Source: Bradyrhizobium sp. B097
Lineage (GTDB): Bacteria > Pseudomonadota > Alphaproteobacteria > Rhizobiales > Xanthobacteraceae
Length of the DNA: 64,000 bases
Direction of reading: 5' to 3'
NCBI RefSeq assembly: GCF_038957035.1
Contig: NZ_CP152412.1
Coordinates: 7,312,501 to 7,376,500 of the forward strand
Shown here in pieces: positions 8,135-17,842 of this stretch. The notes under the pieces are model-generated. The model was not told the origin of the DNA, searched no databases, and was given only the letters and a program-made list of their open reading frames with translations. Numbering within the stretch: the first letter of the stretch is position 1; each line of letters starts with the position of its first letter. A program made the translations under genes and the position numbers.

Positions 8135-9370
8135 ATGCCGGATACCTTGCTCTTCATCCACGGAACGGGCGTTCGCAAGAGCGGCTTCGACCAAACAATG
8201 GCGCTCTTGCGTGAGGGGTTTCGCGACAAGCTGGCGATCGAGATCGAAGGTATTTGTTGGGGACCGGACCTCGGAGTCAACGTCGACGACAAGGCGATAG
8301 AGGACGTTCTACCGCTCGCCCTGGCGAAAGCCGACGAAATCGGTTCTGAGGAAATCGGCTACCGGGCGGCGCTTTGGGGGGAGCTGTTTCGCGATCCGCT
8401 TCTCGAATTGCGGATGGCCTCGATGAGACCGCCGGCCCAAAGCGATCAGGACGCCGCCAAGCCCGGAGTGCAGGCGGCGGACATCGCGATGACGGACATG
8501 GTCGCCGGGGTGGTTCAGAAAGTTTCGGATCCTCTACCGGGCGGTGTGCAGGCTCAAGCCGTGCGAGACGCTGCGCTGTGGTTGATGAAGGAGCCTCTTC
8601 TCAAGTCCGCCGCCGCAGCGACCGGCGACGCGTTGGACGAAGATCTCGTCAATGCGGTCGCACGCGCCATCGCGGCGACGGCTCTCATCGGTTACCGGAA
8701 CGAGCTCGGCACCGGTCCTAGCGCCCTCTACGTCGCTGCGGACCGCGACGCGCTCGTTAAATCCATCGTCGATCTGTTTCCGCAGACGAAAGGAATTGGC
8801 TCCTGGCTGTGGAATGGCGTAAAGGCGCTCGCCGAGGGGGTCGCCACCCATTATGGACGCGATCGGAGAACCGGGTTGATGAACGGCGTGTCTCCGGGCG
8901 TCGGCGACATCCTGCTCTACGAGCGCCGCGGTGACGACATTCTCGCAGCGATCGAGAGAAAGATCGTCGCTCTTGCCGAGCAGAACAAGCGCGTCGTCGT
9001 GCTCGGACATAGCCTCGGCGGCATCATGATGGTCGACTTGCTATCGCGCGCTCGGCAGCCCGGTCGGTTGCCGGTCGAGAAGCTGATCACGGTCGGATCG
9101 CAGGCGCCGGTGTTGTTCAAGTTCGACGCATTGGGCACGATGAGATTGAGGCAAGCGCTTCCCGCCGGAACACCCTATCGGCCATGGCTCAACATCTTTG
9201 ACCGGAACGATTTTCTTTCGTTCTGCGCGAGCCGCGCATTTCCGGGGGCGACCACGGGTATCGAGGACTTCGAAGTCGAATCGAACGTGTCCTTCCCGGA
9301 AGCGCATAGCGCCTACTTCCGTCAACCGTCATTCTACGCAAAAATTGTCGAAAGCTGGCCTAAACCGTGA
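8135..9370 (+). CDS. Alpha/beta-hydrolase (lipase/esterase-like) linked to caspase
   Basis: 411 residues from ATG 8135 with GGAGAG upstream. The start LLFIHGTG (5-12) is a typical oxyanion-hole strand. The nucleophile elbow is GHSLGG with Ser293. Candidate acid and base residues are in FDRNDF (about 350) and EAHSAYF (about 393). A long helical insertion (about 60-250) separates the two halves, suggesting a lid or regulatory domain. There is no signal peptide, so it is cytoplasmic. The next gene starts on a GTG inside this stop codon (GTGA), implying tight stoichiometric coupling to the caspase-like protein. The substrate (lipid, ester or peptide) is unknown. Confidence 0.85.
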   Translation: MPDTLLFIHGTGVRKSGFDQTMALLREGFRDKLAIEIEGICWGPDLGVNVDDKAIEDVLPLALAKADEIGSEEIGYRAALWGELFRDPLLELRMASMRPPAQSDQDAAKPGVQAADIAMTDMVAGVVQKVSDPLPGGVQAQAVRDAALWLMKEPLLKSAAAATGDALDEDLVNAVARAIAATALIGYRNELGTGPSALYVAADRDALVKSIVDLFPQTKGIGSWLWNGVKALAEGVATHYGRDRRTGLMNGVSPGVGDILLYERRGDDILAAIERKIVALAEQNKRVVVLGHSLGGIMMVDLLSRARQPGRLPVEKLITVGSQAPVLFKFDALGTMRLRQALPAGTPYRPWLNIFDRNDFLSFCASRAFPGATTGIEDFEVESNVSFPEAHSAYFRQPSFYAKIVESWPKP

Positions 9371-12051
9371 CCTTGAACGCTGACGCGATAATCATCGGTA
9401 TCGATAGATACGACCGCGCGGACTTTCCGGCATTGCCCGGCTGCGTCAATGATGCCGTCTCCGCGACGAAATGGCTGATCGCGATCGGCGTTCCGCCGGC
9501 TCGCATCATCGCCCATGTCGCGCCGCTGGACCCGACGGTATTTCCGACCGGCACCGTCCTGTTGCCAGCCAACATCGATGCCGTCTTGGCGTCGTTTGCC
9601 AAGCTTTCAAAGAGCGGAAAGGGCGACAAGCTTTTCATCTTCATGTCGGGCCATGGGAAGTCGGTGCCGGGCGCCGGCCCTGTCTTTCTCTGTCAGGACT
9701 ATCTCGTAAACGATATTACCCGTGCAAACCTCAAGATCGACGAGTACGCCGAGTGGTTTCAGAGTTGGCGCTACCGCGACCAGTTTTTGTTCTACGACGC
9801 GTGTCAGGATCCGACCGCCAGCCTGGGGCAACTCAGCAGCGTTCGTGCGATGGGTCCGGACGCTCAGCCCGGCACCTACAAACCGGATCCCGGCAACGCG
9901 TTGACCGTATGCTACGCCTGTTCTGCAGGCGAGCGGGCGTGGGCCGGTGACGGGCGCGGCGTTCTGATCCGATATTCCTTGGAGGAACTCGATCCGCAAC
10001 TATGGGCTGGCTTACAGGCCGACGATCCCGAGCAGGACGCCATCCAGTACGATTGGACGACCGGAGCGCGCATCATCGATCTGGACAGGCTCTTCACGAA
10101 CATCATCTCGCTAAAGATCTCTCAGGCGGCGAATAGCGCCCAAAAGTTTCAAACTCCGTTCTGCGAGCGCCACGGCAGAGCGCTGATCGATGGCTTCTCG
10201 CCCATCATGGAACTATCGCCCCTGCCTACAGCCGCGGTCAAGGTCGACGTCGACCCGGCCACCGCTGTCGGCGACGTACGCTCGATCAGACTGCAGTCCC
10301 ACCTGATCCCGCGCGATTGTTTCATGCCCTCGAAGAGCGCACCCTTGAAGATACCGGTCACGCTGCAGTTTCCCTTGCAGGATCTGATCAATGCCGGCTG
10401 CACGCTCGCTCGCGAAAGCGCTTGGAAGGCGGTGAACGTCCCTCTCCAGCAGAAACTCGGAACTCCGAATGTCGACATCATATTTCAATTGAGACAGCCG
10501 CCTCCCTTTTTTCCGAAGGGCACCGATGGATCGGACGAGATCAATATCGTGGTGGATCCCAGTCCGGGCGGCGGTCCAATGTCGGCGGAGATTGCCAAAC
10601 AACTCAGCCCCGCCGGCGAAATTGGCGGAGCGAAACTACCGCCGAGCCTGACATTCAGGAAGGATGCCAACGGCCCGTCACTGACCTTCAATCGCATCGA
10701 CGACAGTTCGATCCGAGATGCGCACGGTATCGCGATAGATTGGCTGAAGATCCTGAGGCGCGAGAGCCCGGGTAAAGGCGGGCACGTGGTCATGTCGCCG
10801 CTCGGACAACCCAAGAATGCCGAGCCGAACGTCCACTTCGATTTCGACAAGTCCAGCGCCACGCTGCTCGGCGGCTTTCTGAAGGATGACGAGTGCGTGA
10901 CCTTGGAGAGCTTCTCCAATGAGATGCCCTCCCGCAAGATATCGCTCCAAGACTTGGAAGACCATCCGATCGAATTGCTCGCTCCCGGCCAGCACCGGAT
11001 CACCATCGATCTACCCTGGGGCCGTTGGACGCGAAGACTGAGGGTCGACGCCAAGGTCAACACAGTGCAGTTGCCGCAGGAGATCGGACTCGAGCCACTC
11101 CGCAATCGCCACCGGCGCAACGACGTCTTCGGCCCGGAGTTGGTATGCGCCGACGAGCCCGACCTCACCGAGGCGACCGTGACACCGATAGCGGTTCGGA
11201 GAAAGGACCAATTCGACGTTTGGCTGCTTCCGGCTTTAGCGGCGCCGGTCGCGGTACTCGAGACTGAAAGCGGAATTCGCGCCGAGCCCTATTCGGAAAC
11301 TTCCCTGAGGGAGTGGGACGAGCTTCTGACGGTCGGACGATTGAACATCGTAGATCCCGCCGGCCTGATCAAAGGACTGGGCGGCAAGATCCCCGACGGA
11401 ACGGCCGAGGACTTTACTCTCCTCGCAATCGCGGCCGCATATGCAGAGTACGATCGGCGAAACTGGTCTGGTCTTCTGTCGATACTCGAGACGGTCGATG
11501 AACGCGCGCTTCGCTGTCACGATATCGGCCTGCTCAAGTTGGCGGCAGACATCGAGCGAGGAAGGATCGTAGGGAACGAGCGCGAGCACGCAATCTATGT
11601 CGGCCTCGGTCGTTTTTTCGCGAAACCGCCCGTCTTGCGCTGGGGCGTTATGTTGTTCGCCGAACTGGCCAGACAAGCGGAAATTCAACCGCCCCGGTGG
11701 ACCCTCGAGGTCGACCCGTCCTCGGTCATGACCTTGATCCGGTGGAAAAATCTCGGGCTGCCGACCTCTTGGTTCGCGGAGCCCCGCAGTCGTCGCATCC
11801 GCGTTCTGGCCGGCCACGACAAGCGATCCGCGTCGCCGCATTACCTAGAAGTCGGCTGGCTGCCGAATCTAGACCAAAGAGTGCAAGATTCAGAGGCGAG
11901 ACGGCGAGAGGTCCTAGGCGAGATCGAAGCAAACGAGGCGGAAGATCGAATCGACGCGCTCCAGAAGCAGAAACGGATGCTCGAGCAACTGGTCGAAGAC
12001 GAGGATACCGAACAGGTGCAGACACGCGATAACGACGACTCGACATGGTGA
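9367..12051 (+). CDS. Caspase-fold (peptidase C14-like) protease with long C-terminal extension
   Basis: 894 residues from GTG 9367. The N-terminal ~270 residues are a caspase/metacaspase domain: strand AIIIGIDRY (8-15), the catalytic His96 in FMSGHGKS, and Cys146 in FYDACQD, both in the canonical order and context. The remainder (about 280-894) is unrecognised. It includes a beta-rich middle and a helical part near 690-780 (LLAIAAAYAEYDRRNW...), perhaps repeat-like. The end is a charged coiled coil (about 845-885). Caspase-like proteins in bacteria act in abortive infection and regulated cell death. Fusion with recognition domains and the coupled hydrolase suggest that role here, by inference. 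Confidence 0.85.
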   Translation: MTLNADAIIIGIDRYDRADFPALPGCVNDAVSATKWLIAIGVPPARIIAHVAPLDPTVFPTGTVLLPANIDAVLASFAKLSKSGKGDKLFIFMSGHGKSVPGAGPVFLCQDYLVNDITRANLKIDEYAEWFQSWRYRDQFLFYDACQDPTASLGQLSSVRAMGPDAQPGTYKPDPGNALTVCYACSAGERAWAGDGRGVLIRYSLEELDPQLWAGLQADDPEQDAIQYDWTTGARIIDLDRLFTNIISLKISQAANSAQKFQTPFCERHGRALIDGFSPIMELSPLPTAAVKVDVDPATAVGDVRSIRLQSHLIPRDCFMPSKSAPLKIPVTLQFPLQDLINAGCTLARESAWKAVNVPLQQKLGTPNVDIIFQLRQPPPFFPKGTDGSDEINIVVDPSPGGGPMSAEIAKQLSPAGEIGGAKLPPSLTFRKDANGPSLTFNRIDDSSIRDAHGIAIDWLKILRRESPGKGGHVVMSPLGQPKNAEPNVHFDFDKSSATLLGGFLKDDECVTLESFSNEMPSRKISLQDLEDHPIELLAPGQHRITIDLPWGRWTRRLRVDAKVNTVQLPQEIGLEPLRNRHRRNDVFGPELVCADEPDLTEATVTPIAVRRKDQFDVWLLPALAAPVAVLETESGIRAEPYSETSLREWDELLTVGRLNIVDPAGLIKGLGGKIPDGTAEDFTLLAIAAAYAEYDRRNWSGLLSILETVDERALRCHDIGLLKLAADIERGRIVGNEREHAIYVGLGRFFAKPPVLRWGVMLFAELARQAEIQPPRWTLEVDPSSVMTLIRWKNLGLPTSWFAEPRSRRIRVLAGHDKRSASPHYLEVGWLPNLDQRVQDSEARRREVLGEIEANEAEDRIDALQKQKRMLEQLVEDEDTEQVQTRDNDDSTW

Positions 12052-12074
12052 TTGAAAACAGACGGCCAGGTCGG

Positions 12075-12981
12075 GGCATCCCGGTTGTCGCCTGTCGGTT
12101 TACGAAATTTACCGCAGAGGCAGCTTTCGAATTGATCAAGACCTGTCGAATACGCAACGTTTTTCTGCCCCCACCGCTTTGAAGATGATGAAGCTCCTGC
12201 CTGAGGCCGACACGCCTGAAGTGCGCCTTCGCTCGGTGGCAAGCGGCGGCGAACCACTGGGTGCAGAATTGATCGAATGGGGGCATGCGACGCTTGGGGG
12301 CGCGATCAACGAGTTTTACGGCCAAACGGAGTGCAACATGGTGGTTTCTTCCTGTGCCGTGCTAGAGCCCCCGTTGCCCGGCAGAATGGGCCGGCCTGTG
12401 CCTGGCCACGTTGTCGATGTCATCGATGCTGCGACCGGCATTCGCCAAGCTGACGAGACGGAAGGCGCCCTCGCGGTTTTATCCCCCGACCCCGTGATGT
12501 TCATCGGCTATTGGCAAAATCCCGAAGCGACGCGCGACAAGTTCGTAGAAGGCCCGGATGGGAAATGGCTTCTTACGGGTGACCAGGGGGTGCGCGATGC
12601 TGAGGGGCGGCTTCGCTTCGTGGGGCGCGCTGACGATGTCATTGGCTCCGCCGGCTACAGGATCGGCCCTGCAGAAGTCGAGGATTGCCTGCTTGCGCAC
12701 CAAGCTGTGCGTCTTGCCGGGGTCGTCGCCAAGCCGGATCCGCTGCGGGGTGCGGTTGTTGCCGCTTATGTCGTGCTTAAGGATGGATATGTTGGATCAG
12801 ACGCATTGGCCGACGACATTGCAAGTTTCGTTAAGTCACGGCTAGCAGCGCACGAATATCCGCGCGTGGTACGATTTATTAATGGGATGCCCTTAACAAC
12901 CACGGGCAAAATTATTCGCTCGCTCTACGGAAGATGGCCCAGGATGAGGCAGCAGCAGAGCATGTTGCAGCGAATGGATGA
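12075..12981 (+). pseudogene. Acyl-CoA synthetase (AMP-binding), truncated and frameshifted
   Basis: Homology begins abruptly near 12075 (GIPVVACRF...TAEAAFELIKTC), just past the caspase gene, so the N-terminal half is gone. The frame breaks at about 12167-12174 (one base missing between LPP and TALKMMK). It then continues with ASGGEPLG, NEFYGQTECN (adenylate-forming motif), LLTGDQGVRDAEGRLRFVGRADDVI, SAGYRIGPAEVED, and the catalytic-Lys region TTTGKI. A second shift near 12917 moves to the likely true end LRKMAQDEAAAEHVAANG, TGA 12979-12981. The intact family makes acyl-CoA from medium-chain acids. The open frame to 13147 is an artefact. Confidence 0.8.
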
Positions 12982-13675
12982 GAGCGCAGAGGCATTGATT
13001 TGCCCGAAAGGCGTTGGTGACTATCCCAGTCGCGAGAAACGACTTCCGCGAATCGAACCTTGGAATGCGTGGATGGTCTGGACGGGCGAACTCAGGCAAG
13101 TCCAGTTGAGCTCGGACGTTGCATCCCGCGCGTCCCAGCCGACTTGACTGCTTTCCTTGAGCGCTTCACAACAGCATATGGCAACGACAAAGTCCCCAAA
13201 ATCCACCGCATTATCGGCGCGGCGGCGTCACATCAAAACACTTCGATCGCTCAGAAGCGGATCGTTGCCGTCCCGAACTTCAGCCCGGTTGCAGCCCCTT
13301 GCAACGCGACGGTATCTGGCCTGGATCAGCTCGCTTCAAAAGGAGGGCCACCTCGCCGAACGGGCGATTGATAATGCCGAGCGCCTTGGAAGCCGGACAC
13401 ACGCGGTTACATGTGCGTCCAAACTCCATCGGATCGTCTGCCGATTTGAACCCCCGATCGCTCCAATTGCGGCCGCTGGTGCGATAGCGCACGTGGCGCT
13501 TGCGGCATCCCGCGAGCGCAAGCGAGAGCTGGGAATGTTGCGTAACTCTCATTGCCTAGCGCTGGCTTCGGCTTTGTAGTACGATGCGGCGGCGCACGCT
13601 ATTGCTTGCCTCTCCCGCCTACTTCATCGGCCCGTGATTGGTTGCGCAGATCGCTAAAACGGCGCTCGATGGATG
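12982..13675. other. Intergenic, nothing recognised
   Basis: Several overlapping frames of 60-140 codons on both strands are basic and mutually shadowing. None has a start with ribosome site and recognisable motif. It may contain old insertion debris, but no transposase motif or terminal repeat is visible. Confidence 0.45.
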
Positions 13676-13693
13676 GTCACCACTTCAAAGCAG
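13676..13693 (+). promoter_or_regulatory. Degenerate tts box candidate before nopJ-like gene
   Basis: GTCACCACTTCAAAGCAG keeps the GTCA start and a TTC-AAAGC core of the TtsI-binding consensus, but needs a one-base gap and several mismatches. Its position, 60 bases before the effector ATG, is right. Weak evidence. Confidence 0.25.
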
Positions 13694-13752
13694 CCCTTTC
13701 GGGTGAGCTCGTGGCGAGCCAGGTCGGGTGATCCTTTTGACAAGAGGTAAAA

Positions 13753-14877
13753 ATGGGCGGCTGCATTTCACGACTGAGCGCACGGCACGAGACCTCTCAG
13801 GACGATGGACAAGGCCAGGGAGCTGAGTTTGCTGCTCACCTTGATTCCGTGCGATCAAATCTGCCTCGATCCACTAATGAATGGGAGCATTCGGCCGGAC
13901 CATCTGGCGAGACCGATCGCGGAATCACACCTCAAAATATTCGTCCAGCCCGCGTTGACGAGAAGCTGCAGCTGCTTGGACAAACACTTGAGCGTGCCAA
14001 CCAAGCGGGAGTTTCGTCCGGCCTAATGGAATACGGTCAGCAAGTAGCTCGCTATCTGTCTGCCAACATCCAGCCCGACGAGGAATTGTTGTCCCTCGAT
14101 ATCGAAAATATTCATCGTTTGGCGGGCAGTTATAACAAGCGCTACCCGGACCTTAATCTCAGGTACATGGGCTCGCCCGCCAAGTTTCTCGAGGCGTTGG
14201 CGGACCGATCATCGAATAGTGCTTGGCGCGCTGTCGTGCGGTTGGCAGACGGCGAGATGCACCACTTTGTTGCTGATGTTCGAACCCGCACCACAGCAGC
14301 ACCGACGGTCATCGTAATGGAGCCGGCCGACCTTTACACCTTCATCACCCCATACTCCCGATTGCGAAGGGAAACGCGACAGCAGCTGGGAACGGAACCG
14401 AAGTGGGCCTTTGTCGGAGTTGGCGCACAGAAATCTTCCGGCGATTGCCTGATGTTCAGCATGCAATTTGCGCTAGCGGCACGCCACAGGTCATCAACCT
14501 TCGATGACTGGCATAACAACCTTCATCGGCATGGGACGATTGCCGACGAGGGGGATGTTTCAGGCAACTACATTCCTTCACCCGACGCCATGCTGGAATA
14601 TGCCGACATAAACCTGTTTCACGGGGAAAACTTCCTCCCCGCGCTGTTTTATAAGCACTCCCACTCGAGCAGGGTCATCGATGAGGCTGCAAGCAACCAA
14701 GCTGGTATCAGAGACGAAGATGTGAGCACCAGCAGTCGCGTCCCCAAAACGGAGTCGTTGGCCGAACGGCTCGAAGCTTTTGCTGTCCAGCGCGGCTCCC
14801 TAAAGTACAGCGCATCTATCGAGACATCGAGGGCGACCAAGATCCGCACGGCATTGGACGGAATGTTATCCGACTAA
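13753..14877 (+). CDS. nopJ: YopJ/NopJ-family type III effector (Ser/Thr/Lys acetyltransferase)
   Basis: 374 residues. The core fits the YopJ/AvrRxv (C55) fold: catalytic His at 170/171 in EMHHFVADVR, acidic residue Glu190 in VIVMEPA, and Cys232 in KSSGDCLMF, in the right order and spacing. The start MGGCIS is a textbook N-myristoylation sequence (Gly2, small residue 6) with Cys4 available for palmitoylation. This implies plasma-membrane targeting inside the plant cell. AGAGG precedes the ATG. It lies ~25 kb from the secretion genes and has only a weak tts box. YopJ proteins acetylate host kinases or defence proteins. The C-terminal ~60 residues are Ser-rich and less conserved. Confidence 0.85.
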   Translation: MGGCISRLSARHETSQDDGQGQGAEFAAHLDSVRSNLPRSTNEWEHSAGPSGETDRGITPQNIRPARVDEKLQLLGQTLERANQAGVSSGLMEYGQQVARYLSANIQPDEELLSLDIENIHRLAGSYNKRYPDLNLRYMGSPAKFLEALADRSSNSAWRAVVRLADGEMHHFVADVRTRTTAAPTVIVMEPADLYTFITPYSRLRRETRQQLGTEPKWAFVGVGAQKSSGDCLMFSMQFALAARHRSSTFDDWHNNLHRHGTIADEGDVSGNYIPSPDAMLEYADINLFHGENFLPALFYKHSHSSRVIDEAASNQAGIRDEDVSTSSRVPKTESLAERLEAFAVQRGSLKYSASIETSRATKIRTALDGMLSD

Positions 14878-15166
14878 TACGACTTTTCGTGTCAAGGCTC
14901 GGGTGGATGCACCGTTACTGATCTGGATGCGCTGAAGGGAAGGCCGCCGGCATGGCTTGTCGGTGCTCGTCCCGTAAGTTTATAGCTTCATCGACAGCGC
15001 CCCTGAAGCCTACACGCGTCATTGGTGATCCACCCGCGGTCGAAGCGGCGAACTTCTCCAACTGCCCCGCATTTACAAAGAAAGAGAGCGCCGAAGCCGC
15101 ATCCGAAACGTTGCCGGATTGCCCTCATCTCCTCTCCAGAAAATTTGTCATCTTCTCACTTGAAAA
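14878..15166. other. Intergenic, convergent; nothing recognised
   Basis: It lies between the end of the effector gene and the end of the minus-strand ATPase gene. Short plus-strand frames have no motif. No clear hairpin terminator found. Confidence 0.4.
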
Positions 15167-17842
15167 CTAGGCAACCGCTCTCTCCAAGAGGCGTAACGTC
15201 CGTCCCCCCAGCGGACCAAAGCTTCGCAACCGGCACGTCAACACGATGATCTGCTGCTTCTTCCCGGCGCGGCTAAGGGCGTCGAACATGCGCTGTATCC
15301 GATCATCGTCGCAGTAGACGAGCGCGTCATCGAGAATGATCGGGACCGCGGAGCCCTTTTCCGCGAGCATCGCTCCCATCGCCAGCCGAACCAGAACGGC
15401 GATCTGCTCCTGCGTGCCGTCGGACAGGCGGTCGAAGGCCTCAGCGCGTTCGCGCCGGATGCCCGTGACGGCGAAATCATCCCCAAGCTCAAGCTCTGCG
15501 CCCGGAAACAGGTCATTGAGGAACGGCTGCAGATTGCGCCGCACCGGCTCGTGGTAGCGATCGCGGCCTTCCGTCAAGCAGGCCGAGATCGTATCGCGCA
15601 AGAGCCTTAGAACCGCAACGCGCTCCTGGAGCTGCGCGCAGTACCGTTCCGCGATCGCGCGCTGTTCCTCCGCCGCAGCCGACGCTTCGCCAACCCCGTC
15701 ACCGCCGGCTGTTTGGATTTGCCCTGTGAGCCGCCCAATGTCGCGTTCGAGCTGCCGCAGCTCGTCGTTACGGTTGGTGGCGGCCTGCTCAAGCCGGTCG
15801 AAACGCGCCTGCCGGCGCTCGATCTCGTCGGCACCGGGCGCTGTTTGGCGCCGCGCCGTGAGCGTCCCTGCCGCAGTCTGGTGCACGGTCTCGGCATCCG
15901 CCACTTGGGTCACCAGCGCGGCGTCGCGCGCCGCGCGCTCATCATCCGGGCAAAGCGCGGCATCCTCGGCGATGCGGTTTCGCAAGCTTTCCAGCTTTGA
16001 TTCCGCGCCGCTCCGGGCGGCGAGAGCGGATTCCAGCGCATCGCGCTGCTGGCGTTGTGTTTCACCCAGACTTTCGCGACGAGCCTCGGCGGTCGTGCGG
16101 TCCTGCGCCAGAGACACCCGTTGCCTTTCTATCTCAGCGTTCGTCGGCAAGCGGCCGTCTTCTGCCTCCGCGATCACTGCGGCAATCGCAGCTTCCACAT
16201 CGTAAAGCGCATTCTTGAGTTTGACGATGGTAGCCTCGGGATCATCGGTCGCGTTGAGAGTCTTTAGTTGCGCGAGCGTGCCTTTACGGCTTGCTTCAAG
16301 GTCTCGGCGCTTCGCGAGAAGCGCATGCGCCTCGGTAACTGTGTCAACCCCAGCGGCTCTGAGTAGCGCAAGACGCTGCTCCTCCAGTTCGGCGCGCAGT
16401 TCCTGCCTTGGCTGGACAGCAGGCGTGATCTTGATGATGGCCAGATCAGCGACGGTGATCTTAGTGGGCGCCATGATCGCGGCGCTGTACGCCCCCTCGG
16501 CGCAAACGGAGCCGATGCGAACCTGTCCGGCTCCCTCGGGCTTCACTTCGATTGTGAGCTGGGCGGCGGCAGCTGACAATTGCGCGTCCAGCGCTGCGAT
16601 CTGCCGCTCAAGCTCATCGAGGCTTTCCACTGTCTTTGGATTGGCCTTGATTTGGGCAAACCGCGCATTCGTTTCGCGCAATTCCTCAACCGCCGTCTCA
16701 AGAGCCTTCAATTGGCGCTCTAGATCCTCCTTGCGTTGGTCACGAAGCACGGCCCCAGCAAGACGTTCAAGCTGGCGCTCGCGCGCCGAAAGCGTGTGCA
16801 GGGTCTTTTCGACGCCGACAATATCGAGCTGGGTGCCCGCAAGCACGACGCGCGCCTCCTGCTCCCTCGCTCCTTGTTCCAGTACCTCTCGCACCAGCGC
16901 GGCTTCGGTAACACGGTTGACGTCGACGCGCGCGGTGAGGTCGCGAAATTGCTTGAACCGCTGTGCGGCGACCTCAAGCCCGCGCTTGGCTCCGATCTCC
17001 TCAGCCTCGAAGCGTCGAAGCTCCTGCGCTGCAGACTGCGCTTCCGCAAGCGCTTCCTTCGCCGCGAGAAGCTCAGCGGAGGTTTGTCCCGTCGCCGCCG
17101 GATCAGTCAGGTCGCGGTGGCGGCGCCGATATTGCGCCAACTCCCGGAATTGGCTGTCGAGCGCGGCAAGCTTGCCGTGGTTCTCGGCTTCGGCGGCTTG
17201 CCAGCGCTCGACCTCCGCGATGGCTCGGTGTAACGGGCCATCGGTACGTGGCCGTTGTTCTGAGTCGGTGAGGTAGCGCTGCAGCTCCACGTTGATGTCG
17301 TCGAGCGCAAGCCTCGCCCGCTCGCCGCCGATGAGCGCTCCAACTTCGGATTCGATGGCCGCATTCATCATAGAGGACGCGCCGGTGCCGAGAACCGGAG
17401 TCGTAAAGGAAGCCCCCTGCCCAACCCATAACAAGCCGAAGGCACCATCATCAAGCGCTCGGCCGCTGCCGGGGCTCACGCCCAGAATATCCCACACCGC
17501 TTCGTCGGCCTGTTTGGACCTGGCAATTTCGCGGCCGTCTTCGGTGAGGCTCGCGCTGGGCGACCGCAGGAAAGCCTTGCGAATCACATACGCGCGTCCG
17601 TTTTGCTCAAAAGCGATCTGCACGGTGGCGGGCAATTGGCTGCCGTCCGAACCAATATCGCGAATCTCCTGCGTCCGGCTATCATGGCGGCAAAAGAGAC
17701 CGGTTCGGATGGCTTTGAACAATGTAGACTTGCCCATCTCATTGCCAGCGGCGAGAACGTTGACACCGTCGCCAAAGCCATCGACCTGCACCGGGCTCGA
17801 GAACCGTCCGAATCCCTCGACGGAAAGCGCCTTGATAAGCAT
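15167..17842 (-). CDS. YhaN/SbcC-like SMC-type ATPase
   Basis: 891 residues. The N-terminal FGRFSSP and AAGNEMGKSTLFKAI (Walker A of the Rad50/SbcC/YhaN type, about 32-46) precede long coiled-coil arms. The middle has a non-helical hinge-like segment (about 425-475). The C-terminal head has LSDGTQEQIAVLVRLA (signature, near 815) and PIILDDALVYCDDDR (Walker B, near 845). TAATG overlap with the upstream nuclease gene marks a two-gene operon. By family, the pair forms a Mre11-Rad50-like complex that processes DNA ends. YhaN-type proteins are smaller and more divergent than SbcC. A role in repair or in restriction of foreign DNA is plausible. Confidence 0.82.
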   Translation of the reverse strand: MLIKALSVEGFGRFSSPVQVDGFGDGVNVLAAGNEMGKSTLFKAIRTGLFCRHDSRTQEIRDIGSDGSQLPATVQIAFEQNGRAYVIRKAFLRSPSASLTEDGREIARSKQADEAVWDILGVSPGSGRALDDGAFGLLWVGQGASFTTPVLGTGASSMMNAAIESEVGALIGGERARLALDDINVELQRYLTDSEQRPRTDGPLHRAIAEVERWQAAEAENHGKLAALDSQFRELAQYRRRHRDLTDPAATGQTSAELLAAKEALAEAQSAAQELRRFEAEEIGAKRGLEVAAQRFKQFRDLTARVDVNRVTEAALVREVLEQGAREQEARVVLAGTQLDIVGVEKTLHTLSARERQLERLAGAVLRDQRKEDLERQLKALETAVEELRETNARFAQIKANPKTVESLDELERQIAALDAQLSAAAAQLTIEVKPEGAGQVRIGSVCAEGAYSAAIMAPTKITVADLAIIKITPAVQPRQELRAELEEQRLALLRAAGVDTVTEAHALLAKRRDLEASRKGTLAQLKTLNATDDPEATIVKLKNALYDVEAAIAAVIAEAEDGRLPTNAEIERQRVSLAQDRTTAEARRESLGETQRQQRDALESALAARSGAESKLESLRNRIAEDAALCPDDERAARDAALVTQVADAETVHQTAAGTLTARRQTAPGADEIERRQARFDRLEQAATNRNDELRQLERDIGRLTGQIQTAGGDGVGEASAAAEEQRAIAERYCAQLQERVAVLRLLRDTISACLTEGRDRYHEPVRRNLQPFLNDLFPGAELELGDDFAVTGIRRERAEAFDRLSDGTQEQIAVLVRLAMGAMLAEKGSAVPIILDDALVYCDDDRIQRMFDALSRAGKKQQIIVLTCRLRSFGPLGGRTLRLLERAVA

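Noticed and set aside
12982..13147. C-terminal extension of the acyl-CoA synthetase frame
   Set aside because: The frame runs past the true end only because of a frameshift near 12917; the sequence after 12981 is not family-like.
16215..17276. 353-codon ORF opposite the YhaN-like gene
   Set aside because: Ser/Arg/Ala-rich antisense shadow of coiled-coil codons.
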